Part shown: piece by piece, positions 8,059 to 15,599 of the stretch
Position numbering within the stretch: position 1 is the first letter of the stretch
Layout of the letters: each line of letters begins with the position of its first letter
Assembly (NCBI GenBank): GCA_016214695.1
Contig: JACRNY010000003.1
Span: forward strand, 62,001-126,000
From: Nitrosomonadales bacterium
GTDB taxonomy: Bacteria; Pseudomonadota; Gammaproteobacteria; Burkholderiales; Gallionellaceae
Direction: 5' to 3'
Length of the DNA stretch: 64,000 nucleotides
Notes under the pieces: generated by a model
Database searches by the model: none
What the model was told of the DNA's origin: nothing
The model's input: only the letters and a program-made list of their open reading frames with translations
Translations under genes and position numbers: made by a program

Positions 8059-10067
8059 CATACGAACACCAGCAGGACCACCAGCGTGACGAAGGTGTAG
8101 GTCAGGTACAGATGGATGCGCCCGTGCTGCAGCATCCCGGCCAGCAAGGAAAGTTTGCCCGTGAGCTGCTTGATCGGCAGGTAGAGGATGTACCACAGGC
8201 GGTCGTCGCTCTGCCCGTGATAGCGCGGGTGTGTGTCAAACGGACTGGGCACATCCCTTTCGATCTTGAAGAAGGGCTCGAAGATGCGGCGGATCGGCTG
8301 GCCGAAGCCTTCGGCGGTATCCTGCATGCGCGGGGTCTGTGCCGGGAAGCCGCAATCCCACGGGTCGCTGCGGCGCACGCGGCCGTGATAGAGATGGCGT
8401 ACCAGCACCGAGGCGAGCAGCATCACGCCCAGCACCGCGAGCAGGAAATACAGCGGGCTGTAGCTGGCGCGCCCGGTATCCACCGGGGCGAGGAATATCC
8501 AGTTGTCCGCAGCATTGCCGAGTTGCGCACCCAGCAGCATCTGCGACACATGATCGAGCTGTCCCACCACGAACACCGGCGCAAGGCCCAGCACGACACA
8601 GGCAAGCGCCAGCCAGCCCATGCCGATGCGTTCCCAGATGCCCGCATCGTGCGCATGCTCCAGCGCGTGCTCGCGCGGCTGGCCGAGGAAGATCACACCG
8701 TAGAATTTCACCATCACATACGCTGCCAGTGCCGCAGCCAGCGCGATCACCGCCGCCGCCACCGGCACCAGCATGTTGATGTAACTGTTGGGCAGGCCCG
8801 GCGACAACAGGAAGGCCTGCAGCAGCAACCACTCCGAGACGAAGCCATTGAGCGGCGGCAGGCCGGAGATCGCCAGCACGCCGACCAGCATCAGCATCGC
8901 CGCCCACGGCATGCGCCGGATCAGGCCGCCCAGCCGGCCCATGTTGCGCTCGCCGGTGCTGTGCAGGATGGCGCCGGTGCCGACGAACAGCAGGCTCTTG
9001 AACATGGCGTGGTTGAGGCTGTGATACAGCGTCGCAGTGAGCGCCAGCGCAGCCAGCGCATCCTTGCCGTAGACATGGAAGATGAGGGTGAGGCCGATGC
9101 CGACCAGCAGCAGGCCGATGTTCTCGATGGAGGAGTAGGCCAGCAGGCGCTTCATGTCGCCCTGCACCGCGGCGAACATCACGCCGAACACGGCAGTGAG
9201 CAGGCCCAGCGCCAGCGCCAGCACACCCCACCACCACAGCTGCGTACCGAGCAGATCGAAGCTGACGCGCAGGATGCCGTAGATCGCGGTCTTCAGCATC
9301 ACGCCGCTCATCAGTGCCGAGACCGGCGATGGTGCGGCTGGGTGCGCTTCGGGCAGCCACACATGCATGGGCAGCAGACCGGCCTTGGCGCCGAAGCCGA
9401 ACAGCGCCAGCAGGAAGGCGACGGAGGACCAGAACGAAGTCAGCTCAGCGGAGCGCATCGCATCGAAGGTGTAGGCACCGATGCCGTTGCCGCCCTGCAT
9501 CACGCCGAAGCTGAGCAGGATGGCGATGGCGCCGACATGCGCGATCAGCAGGTAGAGATAACCGGCTTTGCGGATGTCGGGGATGGCGTGGTCGGTGGTG
9601 ACGAGGAAGTAGGAAGCCAGTGCCATGGTCTCCCACGCCACCATGAACATGTAGGCGTCGTCCGCCACCAGCACCAGCGTCATGCCGACCAGGAACAGGT
9701 GATATTGCAGGCACAACAGGCCGAGCATGCCGCCGCTCATGGACCTGAAATATCCGGCGCCGAACAGCGATACGCCGAACGAGGCGCCGCCCAGCAGGAT
9801 GAGGAAGAAACCGGAGAGCGGATCGAGACGCAGATGGAATGGCAGGTCGGGCAGGCCGAGCGGCAGCACCATGATGTTCGTCGGTGCCGCGAGCGCCCAC
9901 AGGCCGGTGGCCGCCAGCAGCAGAGAGGCCAGCGCGCCGAGGGGGAAGATGACGTTGGTGATCAGGCGGGGCGCACGTTGCAGGAACAGGGCGGCCAAGC
10001 CGAGCACGATCCAGAACTGGACCAGCCAGGCAACCACGTCCAGCGGCAATATCCCGACAGCGTACAT
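8058..10067 (-). CDS. hyfB: Antiporter-like membrane subunit (HyfB, NuoL family)
   Basis: First gene of the operon, 669 residues, close to the length of E. coli HyfB. It is a polytopic proton-conducting subunit; recognisable blocks are MVAWETMALASYFLVTTDHA, PMHVWLPEAHPAAPSPVSA, KRLLAYSSIENIGLLLVG and NHAMFKSLLFVGTGAILH. The C-terminal part carries the HyfB-type soluble stretch (RVRRSDPWDCGFPAQTP). It starts 84 bases after the stop of the transglutaminase-like gene, and I see no strong terminator between them, so read-through from the envelope cluster is possible. With hyfF the complex has two antiporter-like subunits. Confidence 0.92.
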   Translation of the reverse strand: MYAVGILPLDVVAWLVQFWIVLGLAALFLQRAPRLITNVIFPLGALASLLLAATGLWALAAPTNIMVLPLGLPDLPFHLRLDPLSGFFLILLGGASFGVSLFGAGYFRSMSGGMLGLLCLQYHLFLVGMTLVLVADDAYMFMVAWETMALASYFLVTTDHAIPDIRKAGYLYLLIAHVGAIAILLSFGVMQGGNGIGAYTFDAMRSAELTSFWSSVAFLLALFGFGAKAGLLPMHVWLPEAHPAAPSPVSALMSGVMLKTAIYGILRVSFDLLGTQLWWWGVLALALGLLTAVFGVMFAAVQGDMKRLLAYSSIENIGLLLVGIGLTLIFHVYGKDALAALALTATLYHSLNHAMFKSLLFVGTGAILHSTGERNMGRLGGLIRRMPWAAMLMLVGVLAISGLPPLNGFVSEWLLLQAFLLSPGLPNSYINMLVPVAAAVIALAAALAAYVMVKFYGVIFLGQPREHALEHAHDAGIWERIGMGWLALACVVLGLAPVFVVGQLDHVSQMLLGAQLGNAADNWIFLAPVDTGRASYSPLYFLLAVLGVMLLASVLVRHLYHGRVRRSDPWDCGFPAQTPRMQDTAEGFGQPIRRIFEPFFKIERDVPSPFDTHPRYHGQSDDRLWYILYLPIKQLTGKLSLLAGMLQHGRIHLYLTYTFVTLVVLLVFV

Positions 10068-10151
10068 CTGGTGTATCCACCCCTTAATTGAATGCGCATC
10101 CGACTGACAGCCGATTCTACTCCCGCACCCGCATGCCGCCCAGAAATAGTC

Positions 10152-11744
10152 CTAGTGCCGGATCTCCACCACACGCCCCGGCCTGAGCTTCGCATAAGAT
10201 GGCATCGCCATGCCGACGCTGGCGCCGATATAGGTGGGGTCGGCGATGACATAGCGACTGCCCTGGTAATCGACCGTCGCAAACTCCGCCCTCGCCTGTT
10301 TGAGCGCCACGGCGGTGGTCATGTGTCCCGGATAGAGCAGCCCCACCGTCTTGATGCCAAGCAGTTCATGCACCAGCCAGGAGAACATCACGGAACGGTC
10401 TTCGCAGTCGTTGTAGGGATAGTGCAGCGACTCTTCGACGAAGAAATATTTCTCGCGGCCGAACTGTTCGTCGTCGGTCTTGTAGGCGAACGATTTCTGC
10501 ACGAAGGCGAGCAGGAAATTGACCGCTTCTTCCTCGTTCATCGTGGCAGTGTGTTTCTTCAATTCTGCCAGCAGACTCTGTCTGACCAGACTGCTGCCGT
10601 CGGTATCGAAGTAGAGCGGGAATTCCGACTGCGGGAACGATTCGAGGTATTCGACGAGACGGCGGTCGTAGGGCACGCTCAGCCGGATCTGCTCGCCCTT
10701 GTAGTCGAAGGACAGCATGCGCTGTGCCTGCACCGTGCGCGTGAAGCCGGTGGCGGCGCTGCCGATATCGAGCGCCCTGAGCTTGCCCGGATAGCTCGCT
10801 TCGTAGGTATAGAAGCTGCGGATGCTGTCGCCGCGGTCCGCCGCCAGCACCGCGTAATAGGTCTGCTTGCCCACCGCGGTGAACTTGGTCGAATACACCT
10901 GCTGCTGCACTGCGACGAACAGGTGTATGTCGGACCCCGCATAGCCAAGACGCACGTCATAGCCCGACTTGACCAGGAAATACCACAGCAGCAGGTTCTG
11001 TTCCGCCTTGCGTCCGGGTTGCAGCGCCTGCGCCACGCTACGCCAGAGCGTGACATAGCCCCAGTCGTCGAGCTTCAGTCTGCTGCGCGCCGCGTTGATC
11101 GCCTGGATGGTCGGCTCGTATTTGCTGCCGCTCATCATCAGCCAGAACGCACTCATCGCCTCGGGCTTGGCACCACCGGACAGACGATACGTTCTCCATT
11201 GCGGATCGAACACGAAACCGACCTGATTGCCGTAGAAGGCGATCTCCAGCATGTCCGCAGCGAGCGGCACCGGTTTCGGCTGGGGGGGCGGCGGAGGTGG
11301 CACGATGGGCTGGATGACAGGCGCAACCACCACCGGCGGAAGCTCGGGCGTCACGACTGGCGGCGCAACCGGTGCGGGCCTGACCTCGACGTCGGGGACA
11401 GGCGCAGGCGCGACTGGTGCTGGTGCTGGTGCTGGTGCTGGTGCTGGTGCTGGAGTCGGCGCGGGCGCTAGCGGAACGACCACCGGCACTTGTCTGGGCT
11501 TGGGCTCCTTGATGCGCACCTTGCCTTGATAGGTCTCGAACTCGCGCCACTGGCTTTTCAGGAAGTCGGCGAACTCGCCGTCCTGCTTCTCCTTGTAGGC
11601 GCGGAACTCGGTTCTGGTCTGTTGCACACCCTGTTGTTGCTGGCGCTGGTAAGCCTCGAACTCTTCCTGCGCGGTCGCTGCCGGGGCAGACAGACTCACT
11701 GAAAGAAGTACCGTTACTGCAAGCAATCTGCCGATCTCTCGCAT
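10152..11744 (-). CDS. Secreted transglutaminase-like protein with EFxxY coiled-coil and Pro/Ala linker
   Basis: 530 residues. A signal peptide (LLAVTVLLSVSLSAPAATA) is followed by a short helical segment with EFEAY, EFRAY, EFADF and EFETY at residues 28, 46, 57 and 68, spaced 18, 11 and 11 residues. A long proline/alanine-rich linker (about 80-160) and a C-terminal transglutaminase-like papain-fold domain follow. The candidate triad is C447 in NDCEDRS, H474 in YPGHMTTA and D502 in IADPTY. The domain could be a protease, amidase or inactive scaffold; substrate unknown. It ends the envelope gene cluster, 18 bases after an LPP20 lipoprotein. The same EFxxY motif occurs in the FecR-domain protein two genes upstream. 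Confidence 0.75.
   Translation of the reverse strand: MREIGRLLAVTVLLSVSLSAPAATAQEEFEAYQRQQQQGVQQTRTEFRAYKEKQDGEFADFLKSQWREFETYQGKVRIKEPKPRQVPVVVPLAPAPTPAPAPAPAPAPAPVAPAPVPDVEVRPAPVAPPVVTPELPPVVVAPVIQPIVPPPPPPQPKPVPLAADMLEIAFYGNQVGFVFDPQWRTYRLSGGAKPEAMSAFWLMMSGSKYEPTIQAINAARSRLKLDDWGYVTLWRSVAQALQPGRKAEQNLLLWYFLVKSGYDVRLGYAGSDIHLFVAVQQQVYSTKFTAVGKQTYYAVLAADRGDSIRSFYTYEASYPGKLRALDIGSAATGFTRTVQAQRMLSFDYKGEQIRLSVPYDRRLVEYLESFPQSEFPLYFDTDGSSLVRQSLLAELKKHTATMNEEEAVNFLLAFVQKSFAYKTDDEQFGREKYFFVEESLHYPYNDCEDRSVMFSWLVHELLGIKTVGLLYPGHMTTAVALKQARAEFATVDYQGSRYVIADPTYIGASVGMAMPSYAKLRPGRVVEIRH
11415..11450 (+). repeat. Hexanucleotide tandem repeat, 6 x TGGTGC
   Basis: Six perfect copies of TGGTGC. On the coding strand they give an Ala-Pro run in the linker of the transglutaminase-like protein. 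A six-base unit keeps the frame, so slippage would only change linker length. Confidence 0.9.
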
Positions 11745-11762
11745 ACGTCCTCCGCGTTAAGT

Positions 11763-12161
11763 CTATTGATCTCCAGGCACCAGCCACACCCACAGCACAT
11801 CGCTGGCAGGGTCGCGCCATTTCGCCTTGACCACCGCCTTGACGTCGACCTGCTGCACATCCTCGCGCGCCATCTGCGAACCGACCGTGCTTGCGCGACC
11901 GTTGCTCACCGTCGTGGAGAGCGTCTGGGCGGAACGGATACTGACGCCGAAGCGCTTGGCAAATTCCTCGCGCGCGCGCAGGGTCGCCAGCTCTTCCTGG
12001 GCGACCTTGCCGCGTATATGCATCCCGGCCGATGCGGAGACGCCATTGCCGGGGTTGTCTATCCAGGCCGGCCTGTCGTTGACAGCCTGTCTGGCCGGGG
12101 CCGCACATGCCGACAGCAGCGCCAGCAGAACGATCAAAACGATACGCTCGATCCCGTTCAT
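11763..12161 (-). CDS. LPP20-family lipoprotein (copy 1)
   Basis: 132 residues. It starts MNGIERIVLIVLLALLSACA with a clear lipobox (LSAC), so it should be lipid-anchored, probably at the outer membrane. The mature part opens with RPAWIDNP, typical of LPP20 proteins, followed by an alpha/beta LPP20 fold (EELATLRAREEFAKRFGV) and a VLWVWLVP end. I chose the ATG at 12161 because a GAGGGA Shine-Dalgarno precedes it; the frame stays open to a TTG overlapping the FecR stop. LPP20 relatives include Vibrio FlgP and Helicobacter LPP20, but no flagellar genes are nearby. Role unknown. Confidence 0.75.
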   Translation of the reverse strand: MNGIERIVLIVLLALLSACAAPARQAVNDRPAWIDNPGNGVSASAGMHIRGKVAQEELATLRAREEFAKRFGVSIRSAQTLSTTVSNGRASTVGSQMAREDVQQVDVKAVVKAKWRDPASDVLWVWLVPGDQ

Positions 12162-12172
12162 GGTCGCGTCCC

Positions 12173-12946
12173 TCAATCCTGCACCTGTTTCAGCCAGTCA
12201 TCGGCATAGGATTCGATGCTCTCCATATCCCTGACCGATTCGGCACTGAGCGGACGATCGACCACACGATTGCCGTCGAAGCTCGCCATGCGGTTCGCCC
12301 CAAGGCTGAATTCGCGTTTGTATTCGATGAACTCGCGCTCGGTGCTGGCCTTGTACTCTTCGAACGCCTTCTTCTCTTTGGCGATCGCATCCGCGGCCTG
12401 CTGCTTGTATGCCTCGAATTCGTCCAGTTCCGATTTACGGTGTATCTCGAATTCGCCTTCCAGACTGGCCACGCTGACTAGGCCCTTGCGCATCCCGATC
12501 TCGTTGCGTCCCTCGGTATCCGCGATCAGGAAACGCGTACCGCGCACGCCGATAGTGGCGGTCCTGGTGCGGACCTGGACATCCTGCTGGTCACCTTTCA
12601 GTTTGTTCAGGGCGTAGTAGATCATGCCCGTCAACTGGCGCAGGAAACCCGCATGGTCACGGTTCTCGCCGATCTCCACCTTGCTGTTCTTCTCCAGCAC
12701 GATGAAACCCTTGTTCCCCATGCGCACCACCGCACGACCATCCGGCCCGGTAGCCAGCACGTTCTTCGGCGGCAGCACACTGTTGGTACCGACCGACTTT
12801 TCCTTCTTGCCGGAAGCATCGCTGAGGACGACCTTGCCTTCCGCTTTGACGATCTCGATCTCATCGCCCGCCGCGACCGCCATGTTCGACAACATCAATC
12901 CGAACAGACAGCCGAACAGCGTCAGGCCTGACCCGATTACCCGCAT
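12173..12946 (-). CDS. Secreted FecR-domain protein with EFxxY coiled-coil tail
   Basis: 257 residues from the ATG at 12946 (GTGAGG Shine-Dalgarno just before). A GTG at 12958 overlapping the previous stop as GTGA is the alternative. After a signal peptide (ending NMAVAAGDE) comes a periplasmic FecR domain with the hallmark TIGVRGTRF (131-139). A charged helical tail then carries EFEIH, EFEAY, AFEEY and EFIEY with phenylalanines at 166, 177, 195 and 206 (spacing 11, 18, 11). There is no TM helix or sigma partner, so it is not a classical anti-sigma signal transducer. FecR domains of this exported type often accompany surface structures. Confidence 0.78.
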   Translation of the reverse strand: MRVIGSGLTLFGCLFGLMLSNMAVAAGDEIEIVKAEGKVVLSDASGKKEKSVGTNSVLPPKNVLATGPDGRAVVRMGNKGFIVLEKNSKVEIGENRDHAGFLRQLTGMIYYALNKLKGDQQDVQVRTRTATIGVRGTRFLIADTEGRNEIGMRKGLVSVASLEGEFEIHRKSELDEFEAYKQQAADAIAKEKKAFEEYKASTEREFIEYKREFSLGANRMASFDGNRVVDRPLSAESVRDMESIESYADDWLKQVQD

Positions 12947-12954
12947 GACGGACC

Positions 12955-13110
12955 TCACTTGCGCACTTCCGACGACAGCTCGCCTTGCGCCTCATGCGCA
13001 TGACCGCGCTGCACTTCCGGGCTGTGCACCGGCTTGACCGGCGCCTTGGCACAGGCAGCCAGGCCGAGGGTGATGAACAGTATGGACAGAATGAAAACCG
13101 GTTTGCTCAT
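12955..13110 (-). CDS. 51-residue lipoprotein
   Basis: A short ATG-to-TGA frame: MSKPVFILSILFITLGLAAC, a textbook lipoprotein signal with lipobox LAAC and Cys20 as acylation site, then only 31 mature residues rich in His, Glu and Lys (VKPVHSPEVQRGHAHEAQ). A GAGAGGAAC-type ribosome site precedes the ATG. Its stop overlaps a GTG of the FecR gene. It opens the distal half of the envelope cluster, downstream of a terminator. Family unknown; the lipobox and coupling make it a credible gene. Confidence 0.7.
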   Translation of the reverse strand: MSKPVFILSILFITLGLAACAKAPVKPVHSPEVQRGHAHEAQGELSSEVRK

Positions 13111-13144
13111 GTTCCTCTCCTTCAACATCTCACTCAGATACTTT

Positions 13145-13173
13145 CAAAAAGAAAGGGCAGCACGAGGCTGCCC
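13145..13173 (-). terminator. Intrinsic terminator after LPP20 copy 2
   Basis: On the minus strand, arms GGGCAGC and GCTGCCC (13155-13161 and 13167-13173) with a 5-base loop are followed by a T-rich tract (TTTCTTTTT). It separates the LPP20-2 gene from the small lipoprotein gene, so the envelope cluster has at least two transcription units. Confidence 0.8.
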
Positions 13174-13200
13174 ACTCCCAAAACATCATCTGCACGCGGG

Positions 13201-13644
13201 CTAGTTGGGCGTGACCAGCCAGATGTACAACTCGCCGCTTTGCGGATCGCTCCACTCTTCGACGACACGAGCCTTCTCAAGGATAAGGTCGACGCTGCTC
13301 TGCAGTCGCGTTTCCACATCCCCGCTTCTGCTCACTGCACCGGCACGATCCTCGACCCTGGACTGGTTCGTGGACTCGACCCGGACGCGCACCATCTGTG
13401 CCAGTTCCTGCCGTGCCTTCATCTCCGCCACGCGAAACTGCGCAGCACGCCCGCCCCAATCTTGCCTGGGTGCGGAGGCGACCACGCTGGTGTGACCCGG
13501 CTTTTCCGGGTTCAGCACCCACGCAGGCGCACCTGAAACCACTTTCCCGCTACCCGCACTCTGCCCCGCTCCGGCGCAGCCCAGCAAGAGCAGGGTTGCG
13601 ACCAGACAGACGGACAAACGCATCATGCGGGCAGGCATCGGCAA
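13201..13644 (-). CDS. LPP20-family lipoprotein (copy 2)
   Basis: 147 residues at most, with a lipoprotein signal (RLSVCLVATLLLLGC, lipobox LLGC). The mature part begins with a serine/glycine linker and APAWVLNPEKPGH, then the LPP20 core (AAQFRVAEMKARQELAQMV) and ends GELYIWLVTPN. The start is uncertain: the ATG at 13644, or ATGs at 13626/13623 which give a shorter signal peptide; none has a strong Shine-Dalgarno. It lies directly after the beta-barrel gene and before an intrinsic terminator. Divergent from copies 1 and 3, so probably not a recent duplicate. Confidence 0.75.
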   Translation of the reverse strand: MPMPARMMRLSVCLVATLLLLGCAGAGQSAGSGKVVSGAPAWVLNPEKPGHTSVVASAPRQDWGGRAAQFRVAEMKARQELAQMVRVRVESTNQSRVEDRAGAVSRSGDVETRLQSSVDLILEKARVVEEWSDPQSGELYIWLVTPN

Positions 13645-13647
13645 CTA

Positions 13648-14400
13648 TCAGAACTTCGCGTAGAGCGAGGCACCGACGGCAGTAATCTTCTCGGTCACGA
13701 TGAACGGATTGTTGGTATCCCCGTAGTTGTATCGATAGTTATTGTATTTTCCATCAACGACCACGCCAAAATTGGAGGAGAACGGGAACGTGTAGCTCGC
13801 CCCCAGACTGAAGCCCAAGGTCGAATTGGCCTTCGCTGAACGGTTATCACCCGTGGTCGACCATTTTCCGGACATCAAACCCAAACCGAGATTAACTCCG
13901 ACGATTCCGGCCTTGCCGGAAGCGATCGGGAAGCTGGCACCACCGCCGAAAACCAGGCCGCTGGTTTCAAATTTCTCGTCTATCCGGGTATAACCGATCT
14001 GGTGCAATTTTTCGTTGCCCAATGTTGTAGTGCCGGTCTTCAAGCCGATGTAAACGGTACCAGCAATACCGGTATTCTGATTCAGACTGCTCCCGCCGAA
14101 TATCAGGGCGGCATCCTCGCGCTTGAACTCTTGTTCAGCCGCCACTGGATTCAAATAAGCCCAGCCATCATGTTTTCCGGTTCCGCTGGAAAGCGCCAGA
14201 TCGACATAGAAACCATTATCTGCCGCAAAGGTCAGACCAAAATTCGTTGGTGAATAGGTGGATTTGGCAGTGATGTAATCTCCACTCAAGGAATAAGTAG
14301 AACTTGCCACACCTGCACGAATTTTCACTTCCGCCAGCGCCGATTGCGACATCAGCGCGGTTGCGACGAAGAGGCTGGATATCAGTACTGTCTTTTTCAT
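13648..14400 (-). CDS. Outer-membrane beta-barrel protein
   Basis: 250 residues: signal peptide MKKTVLISSLFVATALMSQS..ALA, then alternating amphipathic strands (VYIGLKTGTTTLG, LVFGGGASFPIASGKAGIVG, STLGFSLGASYTFPF) and a C-terminal ALYAKF ending in phenylalanine, the usual signal for BAM-mediated insertion. No specific family is recognised. It is somewhat lower in GC than its neighbours. Position between a coiled-coil periplasmic protein and LPP20-2 suggests it supplies the outer-membrane element of the envelope cluster. Confidence 0.7.
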   Translation of the reverse strand: MKKTVLISSLFVATALMSQSALAEVKIRAGVASSTYSLSGDYITAKSTYSPTNFGLTFAADNGFYVDLALSSGTGKHDGWAYLNPVAAEQEFKREDAALIFGGSSLNQNTGIAGTVYIGLKTGTTTLGNEKLHQIGYTRIDEKFETSGLVFGGGASFPIASGKAGIVGVNLGLGLMSGKWSTTGDNRSAKANSTLGFSLGASYTFPFSSNFGVVVDGKYNNYRYNYGDTNNPFIVTEKITAVGASLYAKF

Positions 14401-14431
14401 ATTAGTTCTCCCAGATTTAAGTTAATAATGA

Positions 14432-15526
14432 TCAGAACGTAAACGTCGGCTTCTCGATCCTGCGCACCGGAGCAGGAGCCGGTCGTGGCGCCTCTTCCTG
14501 TACTTCAGATTGTTCTTCTACTGCCTGCTCCTGCACTACCTTTTTCTTCTTGGTCTTGGCCGCTTTCACAGGAGCCTCTTCCACCGGCTCATCGGAGGCC
14601 TGCGAAGGATCCTGCACCTGCGAGAAATCGATGCGCCCGCCGACCATGTCATACACCTGGGAACGGATCGCCGCCGCCATCTGCTCGCGCAAGGTATCAC
14701 CGATGACCGGCTCCACACTGGCGGTGATGGTTGTTTCATACTCGGTCTCGCCCACCATGTGCTGGTTGGAGAACACCTTGTTCGAGAGCGTAGCCTGTAC
14801 CTCGCTGCGCAGCTCTTCCTTGCTCAGTTTGAAGTTCTTGACCTCGGTCAGGGAGTTGACGAATACCACCGACCCCATTTCCGACGCCTTCAGTTCGGCC
14901 GCTTTCTTCGAACGCTCCTTGCACACCGGGACGGAGTCATCGCCGCATGCCACGCGCTCGGTCGCGGTCACTTCTTTCTTCACCTGCAACACCAGCAGAC
15001 GCTCCTGCAACTGGGTGTCCACCACGCGATCCACATCCCGCTCAAAGGATTTCTGCAGACGCAGGAACTCGGCATATTTGGCGCTCGCATCGACATTGAG
15101 CGCATTGATCTTGCTCTCGGAATTGGACTTTTTATCCCTTGCATCCCTCAGGGCGCTGAATGCCTTCCTGTTCTGGTCTTCCGCCGCACGCAACTGCTCC
15201 TGCGAGATGGTGCCGGGATTGTCACGGTCGAATTCCTGCAATTTCTCCAGCTTCGTCTTGGCTTGGTCGTTCTCGGACTCCAGGCGACGAATCGATCCTG
15301 CCGCGGAACGCTTGTCTGCCTGGGCGACCACGATTTGCTTGCTGACCTCGTCCAGCTCCTTCACCTTGCCGGCGAGCAACACGCGCTGGTCGCGCAGATC
15401 GCCCAGCAATTCCGGGGCGATCGCGAACGATGCCGCATGGGCATTGGTGGCAAACAGCACGGTAACGGCCAGCGCCCGCAGTGTATGGCGCGGCGCAGCG
15501 GACAACTTCTCAAGCATCGATGACAT
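14432..15526 (-). CDS. Periplasmic coiled-coil protein with basic/acidic C-terminal tail
   Basis: 364 residues. A signal peptide (LRALAVTVLFATNAHAAS) precedes a long coiled coil (about 40-190, e.g. LLAGKVKELDEVSKQIVVAQ). A globular segment follows with a likely disulfide (CGDDSVPVC) and the stretch NSLTEVKNFKLSKEEL, which recalls the LPP20/FlgT-N type fold (weak resemblance). The end is a low-complexity KKKK/EE/PAPAP tail. The start could also be the second ATG, M4. It lies between the terminator after LPP20-3 and the beta-barrel gene. The tail might touch peptidoglycan or the outer membrane; function unknown. Confidence 0.65.
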   Translation of the reverse strand: MSSMLEKLSAAPRHTLRALAVTVLFATNAHAASFAIAPELLGDLRDQRVLLAGKVKELDEVSKQIVVAQADKRSAAGSIRRLESENDQAKTKLEKLQEFDRDNPGTISQEQLRAAEDQNRKAFSALRDARDKKSNSESKINALNVDASAKYAEFLRLQKSFERDVDRVVDTQLQERLLVLQVKKEVTATERVACGDDSVPVCKERSKKAAELKASEMGSVVFVNSLTEVKNFKLSKEELRSEVQATLSNKVFSNQHMVGETEYETTITASVEPVIGDTLREQMAAAIRSQVYDMVGGRIDFSQVQDPSQASDEPVEEAPVKAAKTKKKKVVQEQAVEEQSEVQEEAPRPAPAPVRRIEKPTFTF

Positions 15527-15560
15527 GGAACACCCTGGAATCTTTAAAACTCAAATCCTG

Positions 15561-15590
15561 AAAAAAAACAGCTCCGCATCACTGCGGAGC
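15561..15590 (-). terminator. Strong intrinsic terminator after LPP20 copy 3
   Basis: Minus-strand hairpin with 8-bp perfect arms GCTCCGCA/TGCGGAGC, loop of four, then TG and eight consecutive Ts. It lies ten bases past the LPP20-3 stop and isolates that gene as its own unit. Confidence 0.92.
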
Positions 15591-15599
15591 CTTGTATCG

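Noticed and set aside
7986-10091. 701-codon plus-strand frame rich in His, Gln and Arg
   Set aside because: Antisense shadow of hyfB and the end of hyfC; composition is that of reverse-strand GC-rich coding DNA, no domain visible.
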